A program made the position numbers and the translations under genes. The notes beneath the pieces are model-generated. The model worked only from the letters and a program-made list of their open reading frames with translations. It was not told where the DNA came from and made no database searches. Positions 26,747 through 35,820 of a stretch of 64,000 nucleotides of DNA are shown here, in pieces. Each line of letters begins with the position of its first letter. Positions within the stretch are counted from its first letter, which is position 1. Source of the stretch: Pseudomonas sp. LD120 (GTDB taxonomy: Bacteria > Pseudomonadota > Gammaproteobacteria > Pseudomonadales > Pseudomonadaceae); NCBI RefSeq assembly GCF_009861525.1, contig NZ_WVHL01000002.1, positions 186,001 to 250,000 of the forward strand, read 5' to 3'.

Positions 26747-29700
26747 TGTTGGGCCTCCAGTTGCAGGGCGCGGGCGGCTTTGCGGGCCTCGCTGCGCTCC
26801 ACGTAATTGCGGATCAGGACATAGAACACTGGGGTCAGCAGCAGGCCGAAGAAGGTCACCCCGAGCATCCCGGAGAACACTGCGACGCCCATGGCGTGAC
26901 GCATCTCCGCACCGGCGCCGCTGGAGATCACCAGGGGCACCACGCCCATGATGAAGGCGAAGGAGGTCATCAGGATCGGCCGCAGACGCAGGCGGCAGGC
27001 TTCCAGTACCGCCGCCAGCGGATCGAGGCCTTCCTCTTGCTTGTCCTTGGCGAACTCGACGATCAGGATCGCGTTCTTGCAGGCCAGGCCCACCAGCACG
27101 ATCAGGCCGATCTGGGTGAAGATGTTGTTGTCGCCACCGGAGATGATTACCCCGGTAATCGCCGACAGCAGGGTCATTGGCACGATCAGGATCACCGCCA
27201 GCGGCAGGCTCCAGCTCTCGTATTGGGCGGCCAGCACGAGGAAGGCCAGCAGCACGCAGAGCGGGAAGACGAACAGGGCGGTGTTGCCGGCCAGGATCTG
27301 CTGGTAGGTCAACTCGGTCCATTCGTAGGTCATGCCGTTGGGCAGTTCTTCCTTGAGCAGTTTCTCGATCGCCGCTTCTGCCTGCCCAGAGCTGTAGCCC
27401 GGGGCTGCCGCGCCGTTGATTTCCGCGGTGACGAAGCCGTTGTAGTGCATTACGCGGTCGGGACCGGCGGTGTCGCTGACCTTGATGAAGGTCGCCAGGG
27501 GGATCATCTCGCCCTTGTTGTTGCGCACTTTCAGCTGGCCGATCTGCTCGGGTTCGAGACGGAACTGCTGCTCGGCCTGGACGTTGACCTGGTAGGTGCG
27601 GCCAAAGCGGTTGAAGTCGTTGGCATACAGCGAGCCCAGGTAGATCTGCAGGGTGTCGAAGATGTCGGAAATCGCCACGCCATGGGTCTTGGCCTTTTCC
27701 CGGTCGATGGCGGCATCGACCTGGGGCACGTTGACCTGGTAGCTGGTGAACAGCCCGGCCAGTTCCGGCACGTTGCGGCTCTTGGTGATGACGTTCTGCA
27801 CTTCTTTATACAGCTCGTCGTAACCCAGGCCGCTGCGGTCTTCCACTTGCAGGCGGAAGCCACCAATGGTCCCCAGCCCCTGTACCGGCGGCGGTGGGAA
27901 TATCGCCATGTAGGCGTCCTGGATATCGGCGTATTTGCCGTTCAGGGCTCCGGCGATGGCGCCGGCTGACATGCTTGGGTCCTTGCGCTCATCGAAGGGC
28001 TTCAAGGTGACGAAGACGATGCCGTTGTTCGGGCTGTTGGTGAAGCCGTTGATCGACAGGCCAGGGAAGGCCACCGCGCTTTCCACGCCGGGTTGCTTGA
28101 GGGCGATGTCGGACATGCGCTTGATCACGTCTTCGGTGCGGTCCAGGCTGGCGGCGTCCGGCAGTTGGGCGAAGGCCACCAGGTACTGCTTGTCTTGCGC
28201 CGGAACGAAACCCGTGGGGGTATGGGCGAAGCCGAACCAGGTCAGCACCATCAGCCCGGCATAGAGGAACAGGGCGATGCCGCTGCCGCGGATGACCCGG
28301 CGCACGGTGCCAACGTAACCGTGGCTGGCACGTTCGAAGAAACGGTTGAACGGCTTGAACAGCCAGCCCCCCAGCAACTTGTCGAGGAACTTGGAGAAGC
28401 GGTCCTTGGGCGCATGGTGTTCCTTGAGCAAGACCGCGGCCAGGGCCGGCGACAGGGTCAGGGAGTTGAAGGCCGAGATCACCGTGGAAATCGCGATGGT
28501 CAGGGCGAATTGCTTGTAGAACTGCCCGGTCAGGCCGCTGATGAAGGCCGCCGGGACGAACACCGCGCACAGCACCAGGGCGGTGGCGATGATCGGGCCG
28601 GTCACTTCACGCATGGCGCGTTGGGTGGCCTCCACCGGTTTCAGGCCCAGACCGATGTTGCGTTCGACGTTCTCCACCACCACGATGGCGTCATCCACCA
28701 CGATACCGATGGCCAGCACCAGGCCGAACAGCGACAGGGCATTGAGGGAGAAACCGAACAGGTGCATGACCGCGAAGGTGCCGATCAGCGACACCGGTAC
28801 CGCCACCAGCGGGATGATCGAGGCGCGCCAGGTCTGCAGGAACAGGATCACCACCAGCACCACCAGGATCAGCGCTTCGAACAGGGTGTGCACCACCGCC
28901 TCGATGGAGCCGCGAACGAAGATGGTCGGGTCGTAGACGATGCTGAAGTCCATGCCCTGGGGGAAGCTCTGCTTGAGTTCGGCCATCTTGGCCCGCACTT
29001 CATTGGAGATCTCGATGGCATTGGAGCCCGGACGCTGGAAGATCGGGATCGCCACCGCCGGCTGGTTGTTAAGCAGCGAGCGCAGGGCGTACTGGCTGGA
29101 CCCCAGCTCGACGCGGGCAATGTCTTTCAGGCGGGTGATTTCACCGTTTTCGCCTGCGCGAATGATGATGTTCTCGAATTCTTCCTCGGTGACCAGGCGG
29201 CCCTGGGTGTTGACCGATAGCTGGAAGCTGGTGGCGCTGGGCGCAGGTGGCGCGCCCAGGGCACCGGCGGCGACCTGGCGGTTCTGCTCGCGGATGGCGT
29301 TGACCACGTCGGTGGCGGTCAGGTTGCGCGAAGCGGTCTTGTTCGGATCGAGCCAGACCCGCAGCGAGTAGTCGCCCATGCCGAACAGCTGCACATCGCC
29401 CACGCCGCCCAGGCGCGCCAGCTCATCCTTGATGTTGAGCAGGGCGTAGTTGGACAGGTAGAGCATGTCGTAGCGTTTGTCCGGCGAGGTCAGGTGGACC
29501 ACCATGGTCAGGTCCGGAGAGGCCTTGTCCACGGTGATGCCGATGCGCGTCACTTCTTCCGGCAGCTTGGGCTGGGTGCGGGTCACGCGGTTCTGCACCT
29601 GCACCTGGGCATTGTCCAGGTCGGTGCCCAGGGCGAAGGTGATGGTCAGGGTGATCTTGCCGTCGGCGGTGGACTGCGAAGACATGTAGAGCATGTTCTC

Positions 29701-29922
29701 GACCCCGGTGATCGCCTGTTCCAGCGGCGCGGCCACGGTTTCACCGATGACTTTCGGGTTGGCCCCGGGGAAGTTGGCGCGTACCACCACGGTGGGCGGC
29801 ACCACTTCCGGGTATTCACTGATGGGCAGTTGGAACAGTGAGATGGCACCGGCGATCAGGATCAGCAGCGACAGCACCGCGGCGAAGATCGGCCTGGAAA
29901 TGAAGAACTGGGAAAAATTCAT
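26743..29922 (-). CDS. mexF: RND multidrug efflux pump MexF
   Basis: The product is 1059 residues with 12 transmembrane helices and two large periplasmic loops. The sequence follows P. aeruginosa MexF almost residue by residue as I recall it, starting MNFSQFFISRPIFAAVLSLL. The proton-relay helix carries GIVVDDAIVVVENVERN and the second-half helix QIGLIVLVGLACKNAILIVE. Related MexEF-OprN pumps export chloramphenicol, quinolones, trimethoprim and quinolone-signal precursors. It lies 15 bases after mexE. No frameshift or gap is seen. Confidence 0.96.
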   Translation of the reverse strand: MNFSQFFISRPIFAAVLSLLILIAGAISLFQLPISEYPEVVPPTVVVRANFPGANPKVIGETVAAPLEQAITGVENMLYMSSQSTADGKITLTITFALGTDLDNAQVQVQNRVTRTQPKLPEEVTRIGITVDKASPDLTMVVHLTSPDKRYDMLYLSNYALLNIKDELARLGGVGDVQLFGMGDYSLRVWLDPNKTASRNLTATDVVNAIREQNRQVAAGALGAPPAPSATSFQLSVNTQGRLVTEEEFENIIIRAGENGEITRLKDIARVELGSSQYALRSLLNNQPAVAIPIFQRPGSNAIEISNEVRAKMAELKQSFPQGMDFSIVYDPTIFVRGSIEAVVHTLFEALILVVLVVILFLQTWRASIIPLVAVPVSLIGTFAVMHLFGFSLNALSLFGLVLAIGIVVDDAIVVVENVERNIGLGLKPVEATQRAMREVTGPIIATALVLCAVFVPAAFISGLTGQFYKQFALTIAISTVISAFNSLTLSPALAAVLLKEHHAPKDRFSKFLDKLLGGWLFKPFNRFFERASHGYVGTVRRVIRGSGIALFLYAGLMVLTWFGFAHTPTGFVPAQDKQYLVAFAQLPDAASLDRTEDVIKRMSDIALKQPGVESAVAFPGLSINGFTNSPNNGIVFVTLKPFDERKDPSMSAGAIAGALNGKYADIQDAYMAIFPPPPVQGLGTIGGFRLQVEDRSGLGYDELYKEVQNVITKSRNVPELAGLFTSYQVNVPQVDAAIDREKAKTHGVAISDIFDTLQIYLGSLYANDFNRFGRTYQVNVQAEQQFRLEPEQIGQLKVRNNKGEMIPLATFIKVSDTAGPDRVMHYNGFVTAEINGAAAPGYSSGQAEAAIEKLLKEELPNGMTYEWTELTYQQILAGNTALFVFPLCVLLAFLVLAAQYESWSLPLAVILIVPMTLLSAITGVIISGGDNNIFTQIGLIVLVGLACKNAILIVEFAKDKQEEGLDPLAAVLEACRLRLRPILMTSFAFIMGVVPLVISSGAGAEMRHAMGVAVFSGMLGVTFFGLLLTPVFYVLIRNYVERSEARKAARALQLEAQQ

Positions 29923-29937
29923 TTTGAGCGTCGTCCC

Positions 29938-31185
29938 TTAACCGCGCGGTGTCGCAGCGGCGAGTTTCACAGCCGGAGCCGGCTTGGCAGGGGTAACCTG
30001 CGGCAGGTTGCTGGCTTTCAGTGCTTGGCGTTGTTGGGCCAGAGCGGCGAGGGTTTCCTGGCTGGCCATGGGGATCAATTCAGGCGTTACCGGCGATCCC
30101 GGACGAGCCCGTTGCAAGCCCTTGACGATGATGGTGTCGTCCTTGCTCAGGCCGCTGCGCACGATGCGCAAACCTTCGATCTTCGGCCCCAGCTCGACGG
30201 CGCGGTAGGCCGGCTTGTTGTCGGCGTCCATCACCAGCACGAATTTCTTGCCCAGGTCGGTGCCCACGGCCTCGTCGTTGATCAGCATGGCCGAGTAGGT
30301 GCCGCTGCCTACCAGCTTCAGGCGCGCGTAGAGCCCCGGGGTGTAGCTGCCATCGTTGTTGTCGAACACCGCACGACCGCGAATGGTGCCGGTCTTGGGG
30401 TTGACCTGGTTGTCGACGAAGTTCATGTGCCCCAGGTGCGGATGGCCTTCTTCATTGGACAGGCCCAGGTACACCGGGGTGCTCTGGCCGCGCTGACCCT
30501 GGCGGGCCAGTCGGCTGTACTTGAGGTACACACGCTCGTCGGCGTCGAAGTAGGCGTAGACCTTGTCGGTGGACACCAGGCTGGTGAGCGGGGTGACATC
30601 GGCGGTCACCAGGTTGCCGGCGGTGATCTGCGCGCGGCTGACACGGCCGCTGATGGGGGCCACTACACGGGTGAAGCTGAGGTTGAGCTTGGCCAGATCC
30701 AGCTGGGCCTGGATGGCGTCGACCCCGGCGCGGGCTTCCTGGGCGGCGCTGGTGCGGTTATCCGCCAGTTCCGCAGAAATCGCGTTGCTGGCCAGCAGGC
30801 GTTGGCCACGCTGAGCTTCGTTGGCGCTGCGGGTGGCGGTGGCCCGGGCCTGTTGCAACTGGGCTTGCAGGCGGCGTACTTCAGCCTGGAACGGCCGTGG
30901 ATCGATCTGGAACAGCACATCGCCTTGCTTCACCAGGGCGCCTTCGGTGAAGGCCACGCGATCGATCTGACCCGAGACCCGAGGACGTATTTCCACGGTT
31001 TCCGGGGCTTCCAGGCGACCGGTGAATTCGTCCCATTCGTTGACTGGCTGCTCCAGCACCTTGGCCACACTGACTTTGGCGGCAGGCGGCGCCGAAGCGG
31101 TGTCTGGCGCCTTGCCGCAGGCGCTGATAACCAGTACGGCGAGGGCGGCTAATGGGTAACGCAAGAGTTTGAGTGACTGGTCCAT
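29938..31185 (-). CDS. mexE: RND efflux membrane-fusion lipoprotein MexE
   Basis: The 415-residue periplasmic adaptor has a lipoprotein signal with cleavage at ISAC. A lipoyl/hairpin region follows (ETVEIRPRVSGQIDRVAFTE, then an Ala/Gln-rich coiled coil), with a mirrored lipoyl half (RVVAPISGRVSRAQITAGNL). The beta-barrel and membrane-proximal parts lie to about residue 375. It is the first gene of the operon. A MexT-box-like site stands about 75 bases upstream, but the mexT gene is 11.6 kb away. Confidence 0.95.
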   Translation of the reverse strand: MDQSLKLLRYPLAALAVLVISACGKAPDTASAPPAAKVSVAKVLEQPVNEWDEFTGRLEAPETVEIRPRVSGQIDRVAFTEGALVKQGDVLFQIDPRPFQAEVRRLQAQLQQARATATRSANEAQRGQRLLASNAISAELADNRTSAAQEARAGVDAIQAQLDLAKLNLSFTRVVAPISGRVSRAQITAGNLVTADVTPLTSLVSTDKVYAYFDADERVYLKYSRLARQGQRGQSTPVYLGLSNEEGHPHLGHMNFVDNQVNPKTGTIRGRAVFDNNDGSYTPGLYARLKLVGSGTYSAMLINDEAVGTDLGKKFVLVMDADNKPAYRAVELGPKIEGLRIVRSGLSKDDTIIVKGLQRARPGSPVTPELIPMASQETLAALAQQRQALKASNLPQVTPAKPAPAVKLAAATPRG

Positions 31186-31260
31186 GGTTCATCCGCCAAG
31201 GTTATTTGAGATGGGCGGATGATCCTCGGCAGGGTTCTATGGCACGAATCGAATGAAGCA

Positions 31261-31284
31261 AAGGTAACTATCATTCAGAATGAT
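31261..31284 (-). promoter_or_regulatory. MexT-box-like operator upstream of mexE
   Basis: On the - strand the order ATCA, 5 bases, AATGAT, 4 bases, ACCTT parallels the published MexT consensus ATCA-N5-GTCGAT-N4-ACYAT (4/4, 4/6 and 4/5 matches, exact spacing). It contains the perfect palindrome ATCATTC-T-GAATGAT. Position and symmetry fit LysR binding. Confidence 0.6.
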
Positions 31285-31346
31285 ATAAGCACCGCGCGAG
31301 GTCTCTGGCGGGGGCGTTAGGACGCTATCAAATTTTTCGGGCCCGT

Positions 31347-31517
31347 TCAGCGCTTGCGCCAATGCACAGTCCAGGCGTCGTCGGCTTCGGCGATGAACCG
31401 CTGAGCGTTGCCGGTATCCACGGTCGCACTTTCAATGCAACTGCGCGACTGCACGCCGAAGTCCCATGGAGTGTGGTGGTGGTTGGTATAGAAAAACATG
31501 AGGCGCGCATCCGCCAT
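31347..31517 (-). CDS. Possible small hypothetical protein
   Basis: A 56-residue frame beginning MADARLMFFYTNHHHTPWDF is acidic and His/Trp-containing towards its end. There is no convincing ribosome site and no family match. A TTG start at 31538 would add seven residues. It may be a remnant. It lies between mexE and the chemoreceptor gene, in the accessory block. Confidence 0.3.
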   Translation of the reverse strand: MADARLMFFYTNHHHTPWDFGVQSRSCIESATVDTGNAQRFIAEADDAWTVHWRKR

Positions 31518-31638
31518 AGTGAAAATGGAGTGATTCAAACATTGCTTCTATAGTCGTTGTGGAGGGTATTAATCCCCCCTCAAAAAGCAGCCCAGATTGC
31601 CGAACGTAAAAGATAATCCCTTTCATTAAGGTGCGGTT

Positions 31639-32952
31639 ATGTTTAACACTCGCTTGAAAACGGAATTGCAGGCACTTCAATCCGAACTTTCAGTGGCTCG
31701 TCAACTGCTGAAAGGGATTGAGACATGCCTGGTGCGTGCGGTGCTTGACGCCCAGTATCGTGTTATCGATGCCAACGAGGGCTTTCTCGCGATGCTGGGC
31801 TGCGGCGCCGATCAAGTACTGGGCAAGCCGATAGATAACTTCATTCCGCAATATGTAAGGCAAATGGATTGTTATCGTAAGTTACTGGACAGCGTGGATA
31901 ACCATGACGCAGTGATTGATACGTATCGCTTTCAGCGTATTGATGGTGAGCTGTCCTGGTTTCGCGGCCTCTGGCAGCCGATTGTGGGGGCTGATGGGCA
32001 CCTGGAAAGTATCCATGCCTTTGGTTCAAACATTACCGAGACAGTCGATACAGCCGCTGAGAATGCCGCCTTCATTCAGGCACTATTGCGTTCTACTGCG
32101 GTGATTGAGTTCGACCTTAGTGGTCATGTTTTGCAAGCGAATCAGCAGTTCCTGAGTGCAATGGGTTATGACCTGGCGCAGATCAAAGGCAAGCATCACA
32201 GCATCTTTTGTGATCCCGTCGATGCCGCTTCCAGTCATTACAAAGAGTTTTGGGCCACGCTCAATCGCGGCGAGTTCGTGGCTGATCGTTTCAAGCGCAT
32301 CGATGCGCATGGTCGAACAATTTGGCTGGAAGCGACCTACAATCCGGTGCACAACGCGCAGGGCAAACTTTATAAGGTGGTGAAGTTCGCCACGGTCATT
32401 ACTGATCAAGTGGCGCGTGAGCAAGAGGTGAATGAGGCCGCAACCATTGCGTTCGACATTTCCCAGCAGACCGATGTCAGCGCGCGACGTGGTGCCGAGG
32501 TGGTACAGAATACGGTGCAAACCATGCGCATGATCTCCGATGAGATGCAATCGGCGTCCGCGGGGATTGAAGCCTTAGGCAAGCAGTCGCTGTTGATCAG
32601 CTCCATCGTCCAGACCATTGGTGGCATCGCTCAGCAAACCAACCTCCTGGCGCTCAACGCTGCGATTGAAGCCGCGCGAGCAGGCGAGCAGGGCCGAGGT
32701 TTTGCCGTGGTGGCCGACGAGGTGAGGCAACTCGCGGGGCGTACCAGCGCGGCCACCGAAGAAATCGTGACGGTGGTGCAGCAGAACCAGAGCTTGGCAG
32801 ACGCCGCGGTAAGCGGCATGGCCAACAGCCGAGGTCAGGCTGAAGAAGGCCTGATACTGGCCAACGAAGCCGGCTCGGTCATTCTCGAAATCCAGGAAGG
32901 CGCACGCCAGGTCGTGGGCGCTGTAGGGCGTTTTGCGAACCAACTGAAGTAA
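31639..32952 (+). CDS. Soluble PAS-PAS methyl-accepting chemotaxis protein (BdlA-like)
   Basis: The product is 437 residues with no membrane segment. Two PAS domains (about residues 20-130, [20 protein letters not shown]; and 145-260, [22 protein letters not shown]) precede a shortened MCP signalling domain with the invariant hairpin [20 protein letters not shown]. The layout and length match BdlA, the P. aeruginosa biofilm-dispersal sensor, or Aer-type soluble receptors. AAGGTG precedes the ATG. It is the first intact gene of the block separating mexE from mexT. Confidence 0.88.
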   Translation: MFNTRLKTELQALQSELSVARQLLKGIETCLVRAVLDAQYRVIDANEGFLAMLGCGADQVLGKPIDNFIPQYVRQMDCYRKLLDSVDNHDAVIDTYRFQRIDGELSWFRGLWQPIVGADGHLESIHAFGSNITETVDTAAENAAFIQALLRSTAVIEFDLSGHVLQANQQFLSAMGYDLAQIKGKHHSIFCDPVDAASSHYKEFWATLNRGEFVADRFKRIDAHGRTIWLEATYNPVHNAQGKLYKVVKFATVITDQVAREQEVNEAATIAFDISQQTDVSARRGAEVVQNTVQTMRMISDEMQSASAGIEALGKQSLLISSIVQTIGGIAQQTNLLALNAAIEAARAGEQGRGFAVVADEVRQLAGRTSAATEEIVTVVQQNQSLADAAVSGMANSRGQAEEGLILANEAGSVILEIQEGARQVVGAVGRFANQLK

Positions 32953-33780
32953 CGCGCTGCGACTACCGGTCGATGTGAAGGGGAATCAGCGCGCCATCAA
33001 GGGCGGCGCGCATCACATCGGCGGACCACTCGACAGCGGCCCAAGCCAAGGCGCTACGCCACTCTGAACCAGGAGCAGTGGTCCAGTGGCGCTGGCTGTG
33101 CTTCAACAGCAAGACATCGCCTTCGGCAACGTCGCGGCGAATGGCGGCAGCCGCTATGGCAGCCCCGGGTTCCTGCGCCTCAGTGACCGTCTCATGAACA
33201 TCTATCTGCGCAATTCTGGCGAGGTCACCGTTGAATTGGCGGCCGAACTGGCGCAAAAAGGGGCCGATCTGCAACCAGGGGGCTCAATCAAACATATCAA
33301 CGACTCAGCGCCACAGGCCCAGTAGATCAGGCGCTTGAAGGTGTAATTGCGTAGTAGGTAATCGTCAATGTCCTGGTTTTTTGCAGCCTGAGTCAGCGCG
33401 GCGCCCCCGTTTCTGATGGCCTGCATTGTGGCCCTGGTCATGGGTTGCGCGCCTGTTCGGTGGCAGTGCCTTCACAGACCTGACGGGCTTGCATCAGGTC
33501 ATGAAGACTCTTCCGGGACATCGCAGACAGCACCAGTGAGTCGTTTGCCAAATGGGGCAGGGGTCTGAGCGACTGGCGCTTGTTGAGCGCGGCGTGCCCG
33601 GTGCGGCGCCCGTGCAAGCGTTGGCTGCGGCCAACCCGATGGAGGTGGAGCAGGCCAGCTGTTATCAGTGCTTCAAGGAGGCTCTGCAGGACAACCTACT
33701 GACGCTGAACGCTTGCTTTGAAAGCAGGCCGAGAACCGCACCGAGGGCAACAAGTGGGCACTCGATTGGCTGCGCACGTT
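32953..33780. other. Unassigned, apparently decayed region
   Basis: About 830 bases with only short frames. On +, 33086-33325 reads LSDRLMNIYLRNSGEVTVEL, and 33560-33783 reads AAANPMEVEQASCYQCFKEA and, after a frame change, NKWALDWLRTF then stop. On -, 33202-33441 reads MTRATMQAIRNGGAALTQAA and overlaps by ATGA a frame ending QARQVCEGTATEQARNP. Several of these look like gene remnants, but I recognise no family and cannot choose a strand. Confidence 0.35.
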
Positions 33781-34168
33781 CTAGGCGTTGCGGTGCCCGG
33801 CCGCTTCCGGGGTGGGCAGGTTCGATGGCGTTGTACGCACCATGACCGTGATGATGGTCAGTGCCGCAATCAGCACCCCGGGGGCGGTTGCCAGCAAAAC
33901 TCCCGTGGTGCCGGCGCCCGCTGCAAGGAGTTGCCCGGCCGCCAGCGGCCCGGCCACCGAACCCAAGCGGCCGACGGCCACGGCTGCGCCGACGCCGGTG
34001 GCGCGTACCGAGGTCGGGTAGGAGGGCGGTGCCGAGGCATAAAGCACCAACTGCGCGGCCATCACGAACAGCCCGGCGGCAAAGCCGGCAATGGCCATCG
34101 GCACGATGCCCACTGACAGCCCAACGCCGGCCAGGGCGGCGAGCAATCCGGCATACACCCACAGCACC
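33781..34168 (-). pseudogene. 3' fragment of an MFS transporter gene
   Basis: About 128 residues covering roughly the last four transmembrane helices of a major-facilitator permease: LAALAGVGLSVGIVPMAIAG, then the SYPTSVRATGVGAAVAVGRL motif and LGSVAGPLAAGQLLAAGAG. The loop motif and G-rich helices resemble the aromatic-acid:H+ symporter branch. The upstream two thirds are missing; the frame meets an 8-bp tandem repeat at 34169. It cannot make a working transporter. Confidence 0.75.
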
Positions 34169-34232
34169 GTACCTCAGTACCTCAGTACCTCAGCGTTTCA
34201 GTACTTCAGCACCTCAGTGACCCAGTGACCGT
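34169..34232 (+). repeat. Tandem 8-bp repeat array
   Basis: Eight successive octamers on the theme GTACCTCA: three perfect copies at 34169-34192, followed by GCGTTTCA, GTACTTCA, GCACCTCA, GTGACCCA and a diverged last unit. The array starts exactly where the truncated MFS frame ends. Confidence 0.8.
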
Positions 34233-34437
34233 ATGAACGGCTCACCGGCGAAGCAAGGGACGGCACCAGCAGAAAAAGCCAGCCCAAGGCCGGCACACCG
34301 TAGAACGTATCGGTGACCCTCTTGTTTTTGTATCAGGGCATGCCAGGCATCTTCGAACGCTTCACAGGTGCCCGTCGGGCAGGGGGCCTTCAGCGGGTCA
34401 CCCAGGGGGGCTTTGAGTGACTTTTAAAGTGACGCCA
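34233..34437. other. Noncoding stretch upstream of the sucrose operon
   Basis: It contains a CTCACCGGCGAAGC piece related to the REP elements and no credible gene. The csc promoter begins after it. Confidence 0.35.
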
Positions 34438-34438
34438 C

Positions 34439-34491
34439 TTGACAGCGAAGCGTTGAAAGAAGCGTAATGTGTTGTTGGTGTTAACGTTAAC
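34439..34491 (+). promoter_or_regulatory. Sucrose operon promoter and LacI-type operator
   Basis: TTGACA at 34439-34444 can serve as -35, with a poorer -10 (CGTAAT or TAATGT, 34463-34470). A perfect 12-bp palindrome, GTTAACGTTAAC at 34480-34491, has the central CG typical of LacI-family operators and sits at the expected start-site position, 26 bases before the permease ATG. CscR encoded downstream is the likely repressor. Confidence 0.65.
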
Positions 34492-34517
34492 TTAGATAAA
34501 AACAAGAGGGTCGTTAC

Positions 34518-35807
34518 ATGCAGCTTGCCGCCAAACGCGAATACTGGCTTATCAGTGGTTTGTTGTTTTTCTTCTTCTTCTCGTGGTCATCCAGCTATTC
34601 GCTGTTCTCTATCTGGTTGCATCGAGTCATTGGTTTGAATGGCACGGAGACCGGTTTCGTTTTCGCGGCCAACGCCATTGCCGCGTTGCTGGTCCAGCCC
34701 TTTTACGGTGCTCTTCAAGACCGCCTTGGGTTGTCCAAAAAGCTCCTGGTGTGGATTGGAACCTTGCTGTGTGCCGCCGCCCCCTTTGCCATTTACATCT
34801 ACGCCGGTCTGTTGGCGCAGAACGTGGTGCTCGGCGCGTTGCTCGGTGCGGCGTTCCTGGCCCTGGCGATGCTTGCCGGCGTGGGGGTGATCGAGTCCTA
34901 CACCGAGCGAGTGTCGCGTCATGCCGGATTCGAGTTTGGAACCACCCGAATGTGGGGGTCGTTGGGCTGGGCCAGTGCGACAGGCGCGGTGGGTGTGGTG
35001 TTCAACATTGATCCAGACATCGCGTTTTACATGAGCAGCGCCGCCGGCGTCGTGTTCTTGCTGATCCTGTCCCGCTTGGATCTGAGCAGATTGAGCCAGT
35101 CGGCCGCACAGGCGGGGGGGCTGGCCAATCCCGTGCGCCTGAACGATCTGTGGAAACTGCTGGCACTCCCGCGGTTCTGGGCGTTCAGCCTCTACCTGAC
35201 GGGGGTGTGCGGGATCTACATGATCTACGAACAACAGTTTCCGGTGTACTTCTCTTCGTTTTTCTCGACCCCGGAGGAGGGGACCCGCGCCTATGGTTAC
35301 CTGAATTCGTCTCAGGTACTCGCCGAGGCCGTATTGATGCTGTTTGCGCCCTGGGTGGTCAGCCGCACAGGCGCCAAATACGGGCTGATCCTGGCGGGCA
35401 GCATCATGTTCGTGCGTATCCTCGGCTCCGGTCTGGCTACACAGGCCTGGGCCATCGCCGCCTGCAAGATGTTGCACGCACTGGAGGTGCCCATCTTGCT
35501 GGTCTCGGTATTCAAATACATTTCGCTGAACTTCGACGCTCGACTGTCCGCCTCGATCTACCTGGTGGGATTTCAGTTCGCCCAGCAATTGACCGCCATG
35601 CTGTTATCGCCGCTGGTGGGCTATGGCTACGACCATTTCGGTTTCTCCAGCGTCTACGTGCTGATGGCAGGCCTGGTCGGCGTTTGCCTGGTGCTGTCAT
35701 GGACCTTGTTGCGCAAGGACCCCGTGCGAGACGCCGCTCAAGACCTGCCTGGCGATTCGCCGGAGCTCCCCACCATTGCTCAATCCGCCCCACGTTATAA
35801 CCCCTAG
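34518..35807 (+). CDS. cscB: Sucrose:H+ symporter, CscB/LacY-like
   Basis: The 429-residue, 12-helix major-facilitator protein is of the oligosaccharide:H+ symporter family. The N-terminus (YWLISGLLFFFFFSWSSSYS) matches the LacY/CscB first helix. Further family points are GFVFAANAIAALLVQPFYGALQDRLG and the IESYTERVSRHAGFEFGTTRMWGSLGW region with its conserved Glu and Arg. It is followed 13 bases later by a GH32 hydrolase and then a LacI regulator, so sucrose (or raffinose) is the probable substrate. Expression should be relieved by sucrose through the operator at 34480. Confidence 0.9.
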   Translation: MQLAAKREYWLISGLLFFFFFSWSSSYSLFSIWLHRVIGLNGTETGFVFAANAIAALLVQPFYGALQDRLGLSKKLLVWIGTLLCAAAPFAIYIYAGLLAQNVVLGALLGAAFLALAMLAGVGVIESYTERVSRHAGFEFGTTRMWGSLGWASATGAVGVVFNIDPDIAFYMSSAAGVVFLLILSRLDLSRLSQSAAQAGGLANPVRLNDLWKLLALPRFWAFSLYLTGVCGIYMIYEQQFPVYFSSFFSTPEEGTRAYGYLNSSQVLAEAVLMLFAPWVVSRTGAKYGLILAGSIMFVRILGSGLATQAWAIAACKMLHALEVPILLVSVFKYISLNFDARLSASIYLVGFQFAQQLTAMLLSPLVGYGYDHFGFSSVYVLMAGLVGVCLVLSWTLLRKDPVRDAAQDLPGDSPELPTIAQSAPRYNP

Positions 35808-35820
35808 ACAGGACCCCGCC

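Noticed and set aside
25331-27322. Longer start for the OprN-like protein
   Set aside because: The extension overlaps mexF and has no signal peptide; the lipoprotein signal begins at ATG 26746.
33086-33325. + strand frame considered as a VgrG C-terminal fragment
   Set aside because: The resemblance is only a general beta-repeat feel, with no signature motif.
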